Below, piece after piece: positions 37,274 to 45,793 of a stretch of DNA of 64,000 nt. The notes beneath the pieces were generated by a model. The model had not been told where the DNA came from, ran no database searches, and saw only the letters and a list, made by a program, of their open reading frames with translations. The translations under genes and the position numbers were made by a program. Origin of the DNA: Diaphorobacter aerolatus (GTDB taxonomy: Bacteria > Pseudomonadota > Gammaproteobacteria > Burkholderiales > Burkholderiaceae_C); assembly GCF_014489535.1 (NCBI RefSeq), contig NZ_CP060783.1:2763501-2827500 (forward strand), read 5' to 3'. Each line of letters opens with the position of its first letter. The first letter of the stretch is position 1.

Positions 37274-37846
37274 ATGGGTAACCGTTTGACACAGATTGCG
37301 ACCCGTACCGGCGACGATGGCACTACCGGCCTTGGGGACAACACACGCGTGTCCAAGAACAGTGGTCGTCCGCATGCCATGGGGGACGTCGATGAACTCA
37401 ATTCGCACATCGGTCTGCTGCTTTGCGAAACACTGCCTGACGAAGTGCGCGAACTGCTCTTCGACGTACAGCACCAGCTCTTCAATCTGGGCGGCGAGCT
37501 GTCGATCCCGGGCTTTGAACTGCTCAAGGACGATGGGCTCTTGCAGCTCGACAACGCGCTCGCGCACTACAACGCGCAACTGCCGCGTCTCCAGGAATTC
37601 ATTCTGCCCGCAGGCACGCGCGCCGCAGCGCAGGCCCATGTGTGCCGCACCGTTGCGCGCCGCGCCGAGCGGGCCGTGGTCGCGCTTCAGGACAGCGAGA
37701 GCGTTCGCGCCGCGCCGCGCCAGTATCTGAATCGCCTGTCCGATCTGCTGTTCGTGCTGGCGCGCGTGCTCAATCGCGTCGATGGCGGCGACGATATCTA
37801 CTGGAAAAGCGAGCGCCTCGCACGCGCGGCCAGCACGCACGAGTGA
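37274..37846 (+). CDS. PduO-type cob(I)alamin adenosyltransferase
   Basis: This 190-residue ATP:cob(I)alamin adenosyltransferase makes adenosylcobalamin. It has the ATP-binding N-terminus TRTGDDGTTGLGD (residues 10-22), the signature RTVARRAERAVVAL and the C-terminal YLNRLSDLLFVLARV. No cobalamin riboswitch was seen upstream. The B12-type radical SAM protein at 45.8-47.7 kb is a possible corrinoid user, but there is no linkage. Confidence 0.93.
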   Translation: MGNRLTQIATRTGDDGTTGLGDNTRVSKNSGRPHAMGDVDELNSHIGLLLCETLPDEVRELLFDVQHQLFNLGGELSIPGFELLKDDGLLQLDNALAHYNAQLPRLQEFILPAGTRAAAQAHVCRTVARRAERAVVALQDSESVRAAPRQYLNRLSDLLFVLARVLNRVDGGDDIYWKSERLARAASTHE

Positions 37847-37872
37847 CGCGGGCGTGAAGCGGTAAGACGGCC

Positions 37873-38814
37873 ATGCGCTTGCGGCACATCGAGGTTTTCA
37901 ACGCCGTCATGCAGACCGGCAGCGTGAGTGCCGCCGCGCGGCTCATCAACGTGACGCAACCGGCGGTGAGCCGCACCCTGCAGCACGCCGAGTTGCAACT
38001 GGGCTTTGCGCTGTTCCAGCGCGCGCGCGGGCGTCTCACACCGACCAATGAAGCGCTGGCGCTGTTTCCGCACATCGAAAAACTGTTCGAGCAACTCGAC
38101 GAGGTGCAGCGGCTTGCCGCCAATCTGCGCCACGGCCAGGTCAATGACCGGCTCAACGTGCTCACGGTGTTTGCGCTGAGCCGCGAAGTGCTGCCACGCG
38201 CGGTGGCCGGATTCCGCCAGAAATATCCCGAGGTGCAGGTCAACGTGCAGGCGCTGCACACGCCGCAGGTGGTCACGGCGCTGCTGCTTCAGGAAGGCGA
38301 CGTGGGCTTCGTGATCAGTTCGGTGCGCCAGCCCGCGCTGGAGCATGAATCGCTGGCCGAGGTCGACATGTTCTGCGCGCTGCCCAGGGGCCTGCTTCCC
38401 GCCTCGCGCATGCGGGGCGGCGAAGCACTGGCGCTCGAAGAACTCGCGGGCCTGCCCGTTGTTGCGCTCGATGGCAAGGACCCGCTCGGTATCCGCATCC
38501 AGCAGGCTTGCCGCGATCACGGCGTCGGACTCTCGCCGGTGGTGACGGTGCAGACCTATCACGCCGCCTTGTCCATGGCCGAGTACGGCCTGGGCGTGGC
38601 CATCGTCGACGGCTGCACCGCCATGTCCGCCGATCTCGACAAGGTGCACGTGGTGCCGCTCAGGCCGCAGATCACCGTGGCGGTGAATGCGCTGCGCCTC
38701 GCGCAGCGGCCCGGCTCCGTGCTGGCGCGCGCGATGACGCAGGAAATGCGAAGGGCACTGCGCGAGACACTCGCGGGCGAGACCTCTGCGCGCGCCTCGA
38801 AAATTCAGGCCTGA
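37873..38814 (+). CDS. LysR-family transcriptional regulator
   Basis: This 313-residue regulator has an N-terminal helix-turn-helix (GSVSAAARLINVTQPAVSRT) and a full effector domain. It starts 26 bases after the adenosyltransferase. Its 3' end overlaps the convergent DadA-like gene by 10 bases. LysR proteins next to DadA-like oxidases and amino-acid binding proteins often control amino-acid use; that link is inferred from position. Confidence 0.92.
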   Translation: MRLRHIEVFNAVMQTGSVSAAARLINVTQPAVSRTLQHAELQLGFALFQRARGRLTPTNEALALFPHIEKLFEQLDEVQRLAANLRHGQVNDRLNVLTVFALSREVLPRAVAGFRQKYPEVQVNVQALHTPQVVTALLLQEGDVGFVISSVRQPALEHESLAEVDMFCALPRGLLPASRMRGGEALALEELAGLPVVALDGKDPLGIRIQQACRDHGVGLSPVVTVQTYHAALSMAEYGLGVAIVDGCTAMSADLDKVHVVPLRPQITVAVNALRLAQRPGSVLARAMTQEMRRALRETLAGETSARASKIQA

Positions 38815-40073
38815 TTCATCATCTGCCTGAGCAGTTCCGTCGCTGATCCAAACGCGAGCGTCAGCCCCAACGCGCCGTGGCCCGTCTGCATCCAGAGATT
38901 GCGTGGCCCGCCGGGCTGTCTGCCGGTGATCGGCAGCCCCGTGGGCGTGGCGGGGCGCATGCCGGTCCAGGGTCGCAGGTCGCCGTGCTGCGGCAATTGC
39001 GGGAACACCTCGCGTGTCGAATCCGCGAGACTGGTGATGCGCCCGGGCTCGATGCCCGTGTCGCGTCCCACGATCTCGACCATGCCCGCGACCCGCACGC
39101 GCGCCCCCAGCCGCGCAAAGACCACCTTGCGCGCGGTGTCGGTCACGCTGATGTCGGGCGCGGCATGCGGCGAGGCCCGCAGCGCCTGCGCCGCATCGAC
39201 GGTGATGCTGTAGCCCTTGAGCGGATATACCGGAATGTGCACGCCCAACCTGCGCGCCTGCTCCGCGCTTTCCCAGCCGGTGGCGAGCACGAAATCGTCG
39301 GCGTGGATCTGGTCTCCCGCAGAGGTGCGCAGCGACTGGATGGCCCCGCCGCGCACGTCATAGGTCAACACCTGGGCGCCGTAATGCAGCGCGGCACCGC
39401 GCTTGCCGAGCAGAGCGGAAAGCTGCTCGCACAGCATGCGGCAATCGGCCGCGCTTTCGCTGGGCGTGTAGACCGCTCCGGCGATGCGTGTCGAATAGGC
39501 GGCCAGCGCCGGCTCCAGCCGCGCGACCTCGGCTGCATTGACGATGCGTTGCGTGGCACCGCCCAGGGTGGCCTGCAACCGCACCTGCCGCGCTGCATCG
39601 TCGAGTCCTTGCTGCGTGGCGTAGAGCACCAGCTTGCCGGGTGTGTGGTGATCGCAGTGCAGCGCCTCGCGTTGCAGCGCGGCCTCGAAGGCAACGCGGC
39701 TCTGTGCCGCCAGCGTGAGCAGCTTGCGCGTGCTGTTCTGCGAGGTCTGGCGATTGCATGCGCCCAGAAACCTCAACCCCCAGGACCACTGCTGCGGATC
39801 GATCTGCGGGCGAAATTGGAGCGGCGAATCTTTTTCGAGCAGCAGCTTGGGCAACATCTTCCAGATGCCTGGATCTGCCAGCGGCTGCACGTATGAATAG
39901 CTCAGTTGCGCGCCGTTGCCGCCGCTGGCGCCGGCTGCGGGTTGCGTGGCGCGTTCGATCACGGTGACGCGATGCCCCGCCTGCTGAAGCGCGTAGGCCG
40001 TGGCGAGGCCGGTGATGCCTGCGCCGACGATGCAGACGTGCCTTGATTGCTCATTTTTCATTGCGACGGACAC
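38805..40073 (-). CDS. DadA-like FAD-dependent D-amino acid dehydrogenase
   Basis: This 422-residue DAO-family flavoprotein has the FAD motif GAGITG (residues 17-22), VIERATQPAAGASGGNGAQL and the C-terminal GMRPATPTGLPITG and GHGALGLTLAFGSA typical of DadA. It would oxidatively deaminate D-amino acids and feed electrons to the respiratory chain. An internal Met5 is an alternative start. It is divergent from the amino-acid binding protein (263 bases apart) and convergent with the LysR gene. Substrate specificity cannot be deduced. Confidence 0.9.
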   Translation of the reverse strand: MSVAMKNEQSRHVCIVGAGITGLATAYALQQAGHRVTVIERATQPAAGASGGNGAQLSYSYVQPLADPGIWKMLPKLLLEKDSPLQFRPQIDPQQWSWGLRFLGACNRQTSQNSTRKLLTLAAQSRVAFEAALQREALHCDHHTPGKLVLYATQQGLDDAARQVRLQATLGGATQRIVNAAEVARLEPALAAYSTRIAGAVYTPSESAADCRMLCEQLSALLGKRGAALHYGAQVLTYDVRGGAIQSLRTSAGDQIHADDFVLATGWESAEQARRLGVHIPVYPLKGYSITVDAAQALRASPHAAPDISVTDTARKVVFARLGARVRVAGMVEIVGRDTGIEPGRITSLADSTREVFPQLPQHGDLRPWTGMRPATPTGLPITGRQPGGPRNLWMQTGHGALGLTLAFGSATELLRQMMNQA

Positions 40074-40336
40074 TGTAGTGCGGTGCCGTAGCTGCGTCGC
40101 ATGGTGTTTTGCGTATAGGGTATGCCCTGATGTTATAGGTCCTATCGTTTACCCTTGTGTTGGTCGCGCTACCAGTCCGTGCAATGCCCGTTCAAGCCTC
40201 GCAGCCCGCCTTGCCTCGGTGATAACCCTTGGAGTCATAACCCTGCGGCATGGATGGTTCTGCATTTTGCATCGCACAGGTGGCACGGCAGTCCATAAAC
40301 TGGCCGGTCGTTTCAACATCCACCTCGGGAGTCCGC

Positions 40337-41218
40337 ATGAAATTTAGAACCACACTGCTCTGCGCGTCGCTGGGCCTTGCATGCCTGGCCACGGCGCATG
40401 CCGACACCTTATCCAAGGTGCGCGAAAATGGCTACATCACGCTGGCCTATCGCGAGTCGTCCGTGCCGTTCAGCTATCTCGACGCAGGCAAGCGCGTCGG
40501 CATGACCGTGGAGATGTCCGAGGCGATTGCCGAAGCCGTGAAAAAGGCCGTAGGCAAGCCGAATCTCGAAGTGAAGTGGCAGGCAGTCACCTCGCAGAAC
40601 CGCATTCCGCTGCTCTCCAACGGCACCATCGATCTGGAGTGCGGCTCCACCACCAACAACTCGACGCGCGGCAAGGAAGTGGACTTCGCGATCAACCACT
40701 TCTACACCGGCACGCGCCTGCTCGTGAAGAAAAGCTCGGGCGTGAAGAACTACGCCGACCTCAAGGGCAAGACCGTCGCCATCACCTCGGGCACCACGAA
40801 TCTGCAGGTGATGCGCAAGTACAGCGCCGACAAGGGCCTCGATCTCAACATCATCATGCCCAAGGACCACGCCGATGGCTTCCTGCAGGTGCAGCAGGAT
40901 CGCGCCGTGGCGTTCGGCATGGACGACGTGCTGCTGTTCGGCCTGATGGCGAACGCCAAGAACCCGGGCGACTACGAGGTCGTTGCCGACGCGCTGCAAG
41001 TCGAGCCCTATGCCTGCATGGTGCGCAAGAACGATCCCGAGTTCAAGAAGCTCGTGGATGGCGTGATCGGCGGAATGATGAAGTCGGGCGCGTTCACCAA
41101 GCTCTACGACAAGTGGTTCCTGCAACCGATTCCACCGACGAACACACCGCTGAACATGACGATGAGCGACGAGCTCAAGAAGAATCTGGCGGAGTTGAGC
41201 GACAAGCCGGCGAACTGA
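40337..41218 (+). CDS. amino-acid ABC transporter substrate-binding protein (GltI-like)
   Basis: This 293-residue periplasmic binding protein (SBP family 3) has a signal peptide (MKFRTTLLCASLGLACLATA, cleavage after AHA). Family stretches are YITLAYRESSVPFSYLD, GTIDLECGSTTNNSTRGKEV (glutamate/aspartate-type) and FGMDDVLLF. It would bind an acidic amino acid for an ABC importer; no permease or ATPase gene is adjacent. GGGAG precedes the ATG. A hairpin terminator follows. Confidence 0.93.
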   Translation: MKFRTTLLCASLGLACLATAHADTLSKVRENGYITLAYRESSVPFSYLDAGKRVGMTVEMSEAIAEAVKKAVGKPNLEVKWQAVTSQNRIPLLSNGTIDLECGSTTNNSTRGKEVDFAINHFYTGTRLLVKKSSGVKNYADLKGKTVAITSGTTNLQVMRKYSADKGLDLNIIMPKDHADGFLQVQQDRAVAFGMDDVLLFGLMANAKNPGDYEVVADALQVEPYACMVRKNDPEFKKLVDGVIGGMMKSGAFTKLYDKWFLQPIPPTNTPLNMTMSDELKKNLAELSDKPAN

Positions 41219-41267
41219 GTGACTCTTTCTTTTCCTCCCGGTTGACGCCGGGAGGAGGGCAGCCAAG

Positions 41268-41308
41268 CCCGCCTTGCCGCGCCCCACGGGTGCGCCAAGG
41301 CGGGTTTT
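41268..41308 (+). terminator. intrinsic terminator after the amino-acid binding protein gene
   Basis: CCCGCCTTG (41268-41276) pairs with CAAGGCGGG (41296-41304), followed by TTTTGGTTTT. A second hairpin, CCTCCCGG/CCGGGAGG, lies just before it. Confidence 0.8.
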
Positions 41309-41497
41309 GGTTTTACCCTGTACGGGTCTTCCCGAGGTTGGCCGCTGACCCTTTGGCATATGGCGTGATTTGCGAACTTGTTGGCACATCCGGTAGCTAG
41401 TCGCGCCACAAAATCACGAATTGTATATTTATTAACATATATTCACATTCGATGATATTTGCCAGCACGCGCTGTCATCGAAGGGACGGATTTCACC

Positions 41498-42655
41498 ATG
41501 CAACGCCGCCAATTTGTTTCTCTCGCATCGGGCGTGGCCGCACTGTCGGCCGCTCCGGCTTTCATTAAAACCGCCGCTGCGCAGGACGTTCCGGGGCTGA
41601 GCGCCAAGTCGGTGACGATCGGTTGCTCGGCGGCTGTCACCGGTCCGCTGGCGGGATTCGGCAGCGACATTCAGCAGGGCGCCGGAGCCGCGTTTGCGCA
41701 ACTGAATGCGCAGGGCGGTGTGCATGGCCGGGGTGTCCAATTGCAGCTCCTGGACGACGCCTATGTGCCGGATCGCACCGTGGACAACGTCAAGAAGATG
41801 CTCGGTAACGGTTCGGTGCTCGGCCTGTTGTCGTGCGTGGGCACGCCCAACAATACCGCCATCCTGCCGTTGATCGAAGATGCGGGACTGCCGTATGTCG
41901 CACCGATCACCGGCGCGTCGTCGCTGCGCAAGGGTTCGCGCAACGTGTTCCACGTGCGCGCGAGCTACACGGACGAGACGCAGCGTCTGGTCAAGCGACT
42001 GACGGGCATGGGCCTCAAGAGCATCGGCGTGATCTACCAGGACAACGGCTATGGCCGCGAAGTCAATGCCGATGCGCAGAAGGCGCTGGCCAGTGACAAG
42101 ATGGAACCGGCCATGGAGGCGGCCATCGCCACCGACGGCTCCAACCTCGACGCCGTGCTCAAGCAGGTGGCCAACGCCCGACCTGCCGCGCTGCTGCTGG
42201 CGACGGCCGGCGCGGTGTCGATTGAGCTGGTCAGGGGCCTGAGGAAGCGCGCGCCGGGCGTGTTGATGGCGGGCCTGTCGGTGACCATGCCGGGCAACAG
42301 TCTGGCCAAGCTGGGCGACGATGGCAGCGGCCTCGCGTTGACGATGATCGTGCCCGACCCGTACCGCCCACGCCTGCAACTGGTGCGCGACTACCAGAGC
42401 GCCATGCGCGCCAAGGGACACAACGAATTCTCGCAAGGCAGTCTCGAAGCCTACGTGAATGCGCGGGTGCTGATCGAAGGCCTTGAGCGCGCGGGCAAGG
42501 AGCCCAGCCCGGCCAAGCTGCGCTCGGCGCTCGCGAGCATCCGGCAATGGGATCTGGGCGGATTCATGGTGGACTTCGGCAGCCAGGCGCCGTATGTCGG
42601 CTCGCGCTTCATCGACCTCGGCGTGCTCGGCAACGGCGGGCGCTTTCTCGCCTGA
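41498..42655 (+). CDS. branched-chain amino-acid type ABC substrate-binding protein (Leu-binding family)
   Basis: This 385-residue periplasmic binding protein of the LivJ/periplasmic-binding 6 family has an N-terminus MQRRQFVSLASGVAAL with twin arginines, consistent with Tat export. Family stretches are CSAAVTGPLAGFGSDIQQGA, VDNVKKMLGNGSVLGLL, YVAPITGASSLR and IGVIYQDNGYGRE. Many Burkholderiales members bind aromatic or branched acids. No transporter genes are adjacent. A strong terminator follows. Confidence 0.92.
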   Translation: MQRRQFVSLASGVAALSAAPAFIKTAAAQDVPGLSAKSVTIGCSAAVTGPLAGFGSDIQQGAGAAFAQLNAQGGVHGRGVQLQLLDDAYVPDRTVDNVKKMLGNGSVLGLLSCVGTPNNTAILPLIEDAGLPYVAPITGASSLRKGSRNVFHVRASYTDETQRLVKRLTGMGLKSIGVIYQDNGYGREVNADAQKALASDKMEPAMEAAIATDGSNLDAVLKQVANARPAALLLATAGAVSIELVRGLRKRAPGVLMAGLSVTMPGNSLAKLGDDGSGLALTMIVPDPYRPRLQLVRDYQSAMRAKGHNEFSQGSLEAYVNARVLIEGLERAGKEPSPAKLRSALASIRQWDLGGFMVDFGSQAPYVGSRFIDLGVLGNGGRFLA

Positions 42656-42688
42656 TACACGGGGCGCGCCGCACTTGAAGAAACGAGA

Positions 42689-42709
42689 AGGGGCCGAAAG
42701 GCCCCTTTT
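42689..42709. terminator. intrinsic terminator between convergent genes
   Basis: AAGGGGCC and GGCCCCTT flank a GAAA tetraloop, with T-rich sequence following on the plus strand. Confidence 0.85.
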
Positions 42710-42733
42710 CGCTGCCGGGTGACGGAGGCCCGG

Positions 42734-44251
42734 TCAGACCTTCATCGTTCCCGTTTTCAGACACCGGTCATGCCACGACAGTGCCTCGCTCAGGATGTGG
42801 GGCGTGTGCTGTCCGCCGCTTTGCTGCGCGCGATCGAAATAGTCCTGGAGCATCGGGCGGAAGTCCGGGTGTGCGCATTGGTCGATCACGATCTGCGCGC
42901 GCTGGCGTGGTGAGAGGCCGCGCAGGTCGGCCAGTCCCTGCTCGGTGACGATGACCTGCGTGTCGTGCTCCGTGTGATCGACGTGCGAGCACATCGGCAC
43001 GATGCAACTGATCCCGCCCCCCTTGGCCACCGAGGGCGTGACGAAGAACGACAGAAAACCGTTGCGCGCAAAGTCGCCCGAGCCGCCGATGCCGTTCATC
43101 ATGCTCGAACCCATCACGTGCGTGGAGTTGATATTGCCGTAGATATCCGCCTCGATCATCGAGTTCATCGCCACGACGCCGAGGCGGCGCACCACTTCCG
43201 GGTGGTTGCTGATTTCCTGTGGCCGCAGCACGATGCGGTCGCGGTAGAAATCGATGTTGTCGAGAAAATCGGCGAGCGCCGAGCTACTGAGGGAAATGGC
43301 GCTTGCCGATGCCGAACGCATCTTGCCCGAGCGCAGCAAGTCGAGCATGCCGTCCTGCAACACCTCGGTGTAGCCCGTGAGGTTTTCGAACGGCGACTGC
43401 TGCAGTCCTGCAAGCACGGCATTGGCGACGTTGCCCACGCCCGACTGCAATGGCAGCAGGTCGTTGGGCAGGCGGCCCTTGCGCACCTCATGGCCGAGAA
43501 AGTCGATGATGTGTTCGGCGATGCGCGCGGACACGGCATCCGGCGCGGCAAACGTGGTGTTGCGGTCGGGGCTGTCGGTTTCCACGATGGCGATCACCTT
43601 GTCGGGATCGCAGCGCAGCGTGGTCTCGCCGATGCGGTCATTCGGCGCGCTCAGCATGATGGGCTTGCGGTGGGGCGGCAGCGCGGTTCCGTAGTAGATG
43701 TCGTGCATGCCGTCCACGGCCATGGGCAGGCGATAGTTCACTTCGAGGATGACCTTGTCGGCCAGGTCAAGCCAGGTCTTGTTGTTGCCCACCGCCATGG
43801 TGGGCACGAGCGTGCCGTCGGCATTGATCGCGGTGACCTCGATCACCGCAACGCTGAGCTTGCCCAGAAAACCGAACCACGCGTGCTGCGCAACATGCGA
43901 CAGGTGCATGTCGGCAAAGTGCATTGCGCCGGAGTTGATCTTGGCGCGGCAGACCGGATCGGACTGAAACGGCAGGCGCATCTCGATGCCGTCGACCTGA
44001 GCGAGTGCGCCATCGAGTTCGGGTGCAGTGGACGCGCCCGTCCAGATGCTGATGCGAAACGGATTGCCGGCGGCGTGTTCGGCGGAAATGCGCTGTGCGA
44101 GCGCGGCCGGTATCGCCTTGGGATAGCCGGCCCCGGTGAACCCGCTCATGCCGACGTTGGCCCCTGGGTCGATCAACGCGGCGGCCTGCTCGGCCGACAT
44201 GATTTTCTGGCGCAGACCGGCGTGCAGGATGCGGGAAGAGGGGGTGGTCAT
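42734..44251 (-). CDS. acetyl-CoA hydrolase/transferase family, succinyl-CoA:acetate CoA-transferase type
   Basis: This 505-residue CoA transferase has catalytic Glu296 (GYTEVLQDG), which aligns with the active Glu of AarC-type succinyl-CoA:acetate CoA-transferase. Family stretches are GMSGFTGAGYPKAIP, GVGNVANAVLAGL, MMNGIGGSGDFARNG and SHVDHTEHDTQVIVTEQGLADLRG. It would move CoA between acetate and succinyl-CoA or similar acids; simple acetyl-CoA hydrolysis is an alternative. A terminator of the upstream permease gene separates the two, so it is probably transcribed alone. Confidence 0.92.
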   Translation of the reverse strand: MTTPSSRILHAGLRQKIMSAEQAAALIDPGANVGMSGFTGAGYPKAIPAALAQRISAEHAAGNPFRISIWTGASTAPELDGALAQVDGIEMRLPFQSDPVCRAKINSGAMHFADMHLSHVAQHAWFGFLGKLSVAVIEVTAINADGTLVPTMAVGNNKTWLDLADKVILEVNYRLPMAVDGMHDIYYGTALPPHRKPIMLSAPNDRIGETTLRCDPDKVIAIVETDSPDRNTTFAAPDAVSARIAEHIIDFLGHEVRKGRLPNDLLPLQSGVGNVANAVLAGLQQSPFENLTGYTEVLQDGMLDLLRSGKMRSASASAISLSSSALADFLDNIDFYRDRIVLRPQEISNHPEVVRRLGVVAMNSMIEADIYGNINSTHVMGSSMMNGIGGSGDFARNGFLSFFVTPSVAKGGGISCIVPMCSHVDHTEHDTQVIVTEQGLADLRGLSPRQRAQIVIDQCAHPDFRPMLQDYFDRAQQSGGQHTPHILSEALSWHDRCLKTGTMKV

Positions 44252-44269
44252 GGAAGCGGACTCCGGGCT

Positions 44270-44303
44270 GAAAAAAACAGCAGGGGCGTGGAATGCGCCC
44301 CTG
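44270..44303 (-). terminator. intrinsic terminator of the uracil permease gene
   Basis: On the minus strand CAGGGGCG and CGCCCCTG form a perfect stem (44281-44303), followed by a run of seven T. Confidence 0.85.
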
Positions 44304-44396
44304 TGACATCTGAAGATCAGCCCCGGATGTTAGCAGCCGGGGAGTGAGCTACCTGGTAAAAACCCGCATCTTACGAACAACTGACAGCTCCCGGTT

Positions 44397-45689
44397 TCAT
44401 CGGGCTTCCTTGCGATCGAGCAGGGCGTACAGAATGATCGCCCCAAAGGTCGCGGTACCGATGCCTCCGAGCGCGAACTGGCCGAATTTGAGGGTGAAGT
44501 CACCGGTGCCGAGGATCAGCGTGATGGCCGCCACGATCAGGTTCTTGTTCTGTGAGAAGTCGACCCTGTTCTCCACCCAGATCTTGGCTCCGGCAATCGC
44601 GATCAGACCAAACACGACGATGGACACGCCTCCCATCACCGGCAGCGGAATGGCCTGGATGAGCGCGCCGAATTTGGGCGAGAAACCGAGCAGCACCGCG
44701 ATCAGCGCGGCGACCAGGAACACGGCGGTCGAATAGATCTTGGTCGCTGCCATCACGCCGATGTTCTCGGCATAGGTCGTCACGCCCGTGCCGCCCACGC
44801 CGCCGCTGACCATGGTCGCAATGCCGTCGCCGATGAAGGCGCGGCCCATGTAGGGGTCGAGGTTTTTGCCGGTCATGGCTGTCACGGCCTTGATGTGGCC
44901 CAGGTTCTCGGCCACCAGAATCACCACCACCGGCACGATCAGCAGCATCGCCTGCGCCTCGAACACCGGCGCATGGAAGCTCGGCATGCCGAACCAGGGC
45001 GCATTGATCACGCCCGACAGATCGAGCGGCTTGCCCATGCCGAGCCCGTTCGTGAGCACCGCGTACAGCACCGAGGCGATCAGCAGGCCGATCAGGATCA
45101 GGAGGCGCTGCATCATGCCGCGCGTGAGCACCGCCACCAGCCCCACGCAAACGAAGGTGAGCGCCTGCATCCAGCTCTCGAAGTTGTTCGACGCCATGTT
45201 CTTGACCGGAATTCCCGCGAGATTCAGCCCGATCACCGCCACGATGGCGCCGGTCACCACCGGCGGCATGAAGCGCTCGATCCAGCGGGTGCCGACGCAC
45301 TGAACGATCACTCCGACGAGCGTATACACCGCCCCGCAGGCAATGATGCCGCCCAGGGCCACACCGATGTTGGCATTCGGCCCCTTGCCGGAATAGGCCG
45401 TCGCGGCGATCACCACGCCGATGAATGCGAAGCTCGAACCCAGATAGCTCGGCACCCGCCCGCCCGTGATCAGGAAGAAGATCAGCGTGCCGATGCCGCT
45501 CATGAACACCGCCATGTTCGGATCGAACCCCATGAGAATCGGCGCGAGTACCGTCGAGCCGAACATCGCGATCACATGCTGAATGCCCATCAGTCCGGTC
45601 TGCGGCCACGGCAGCCGCTCATCCGGCCCGATCACGCCACCCGATTGCAGAACCTGTGGAGACCTTTCGGTCCAGTTGAAGAAACCCAT
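44397..45689 (-). CDS. uraA: uracil/pyrimidine permease, NCS2 family (UraA-like)
   Basis: This 430-residue membrane protein has about 14 helices. NCS2 signatures are QHVIAMFGSTVLAPILMG near the N-terminus, VAENLGHIKAVTAMTGKN with the substrate-binding Glu, and GGVGGTGVTTYAENIGVMA. It imports uracil or related pyrimidines by proton symport. RutG-type specificity is possible. A terminator lies downstream and no pyrimidine-catabolic gene is nearby. Confidence 0.93.
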   Translation of the reverse strand: MGFFNWTERSPQVLQSGGVIGPDERLPWPQTGLMGIQHVIAMFGSTVLAPILMGFDPNMAVFMSGIGTLIFFLITGGRVPSYLGSSFAFIGVVIAATAYSGKGPNANIGVALGGIIACGAVYTLVGVIVQCVGTRWIERFMPPVVTGAIVAVIGLNLAGIPVKNMASNNFESWMQALTFVCVGLVAVLTRGMMQRLLILIGLLIASVLYAVLTNGLGMGKPLDLSGVINAPWFGMPSFHAPVFEAQAMLLIVPVVVILVAENLGHIKAVTAMTGKNLDPYMGRAFIGDGIATMVSGGVGGTGVTTYAENIGVMAATKIYSTAVFLVAALIAVLLGFSPKFGALIQAIPLPVMGGVSIVVFGLIAIAGAKIWVENRVDFSQNKNLIVAAITLILGTGDFTLKFGQFALGGIGTATFGAIILYALLDRKEAR

Positions 45690-45793
45690 CGCACGCTCCC
45701 GCTACCGTTTTTGACAAAGTGAGGCGATGGTAGGGCATAACGCCGCGAGGCAAACGCGCGCGATAGGGAAAATTTCAGGCGCCGCGCAGGCCC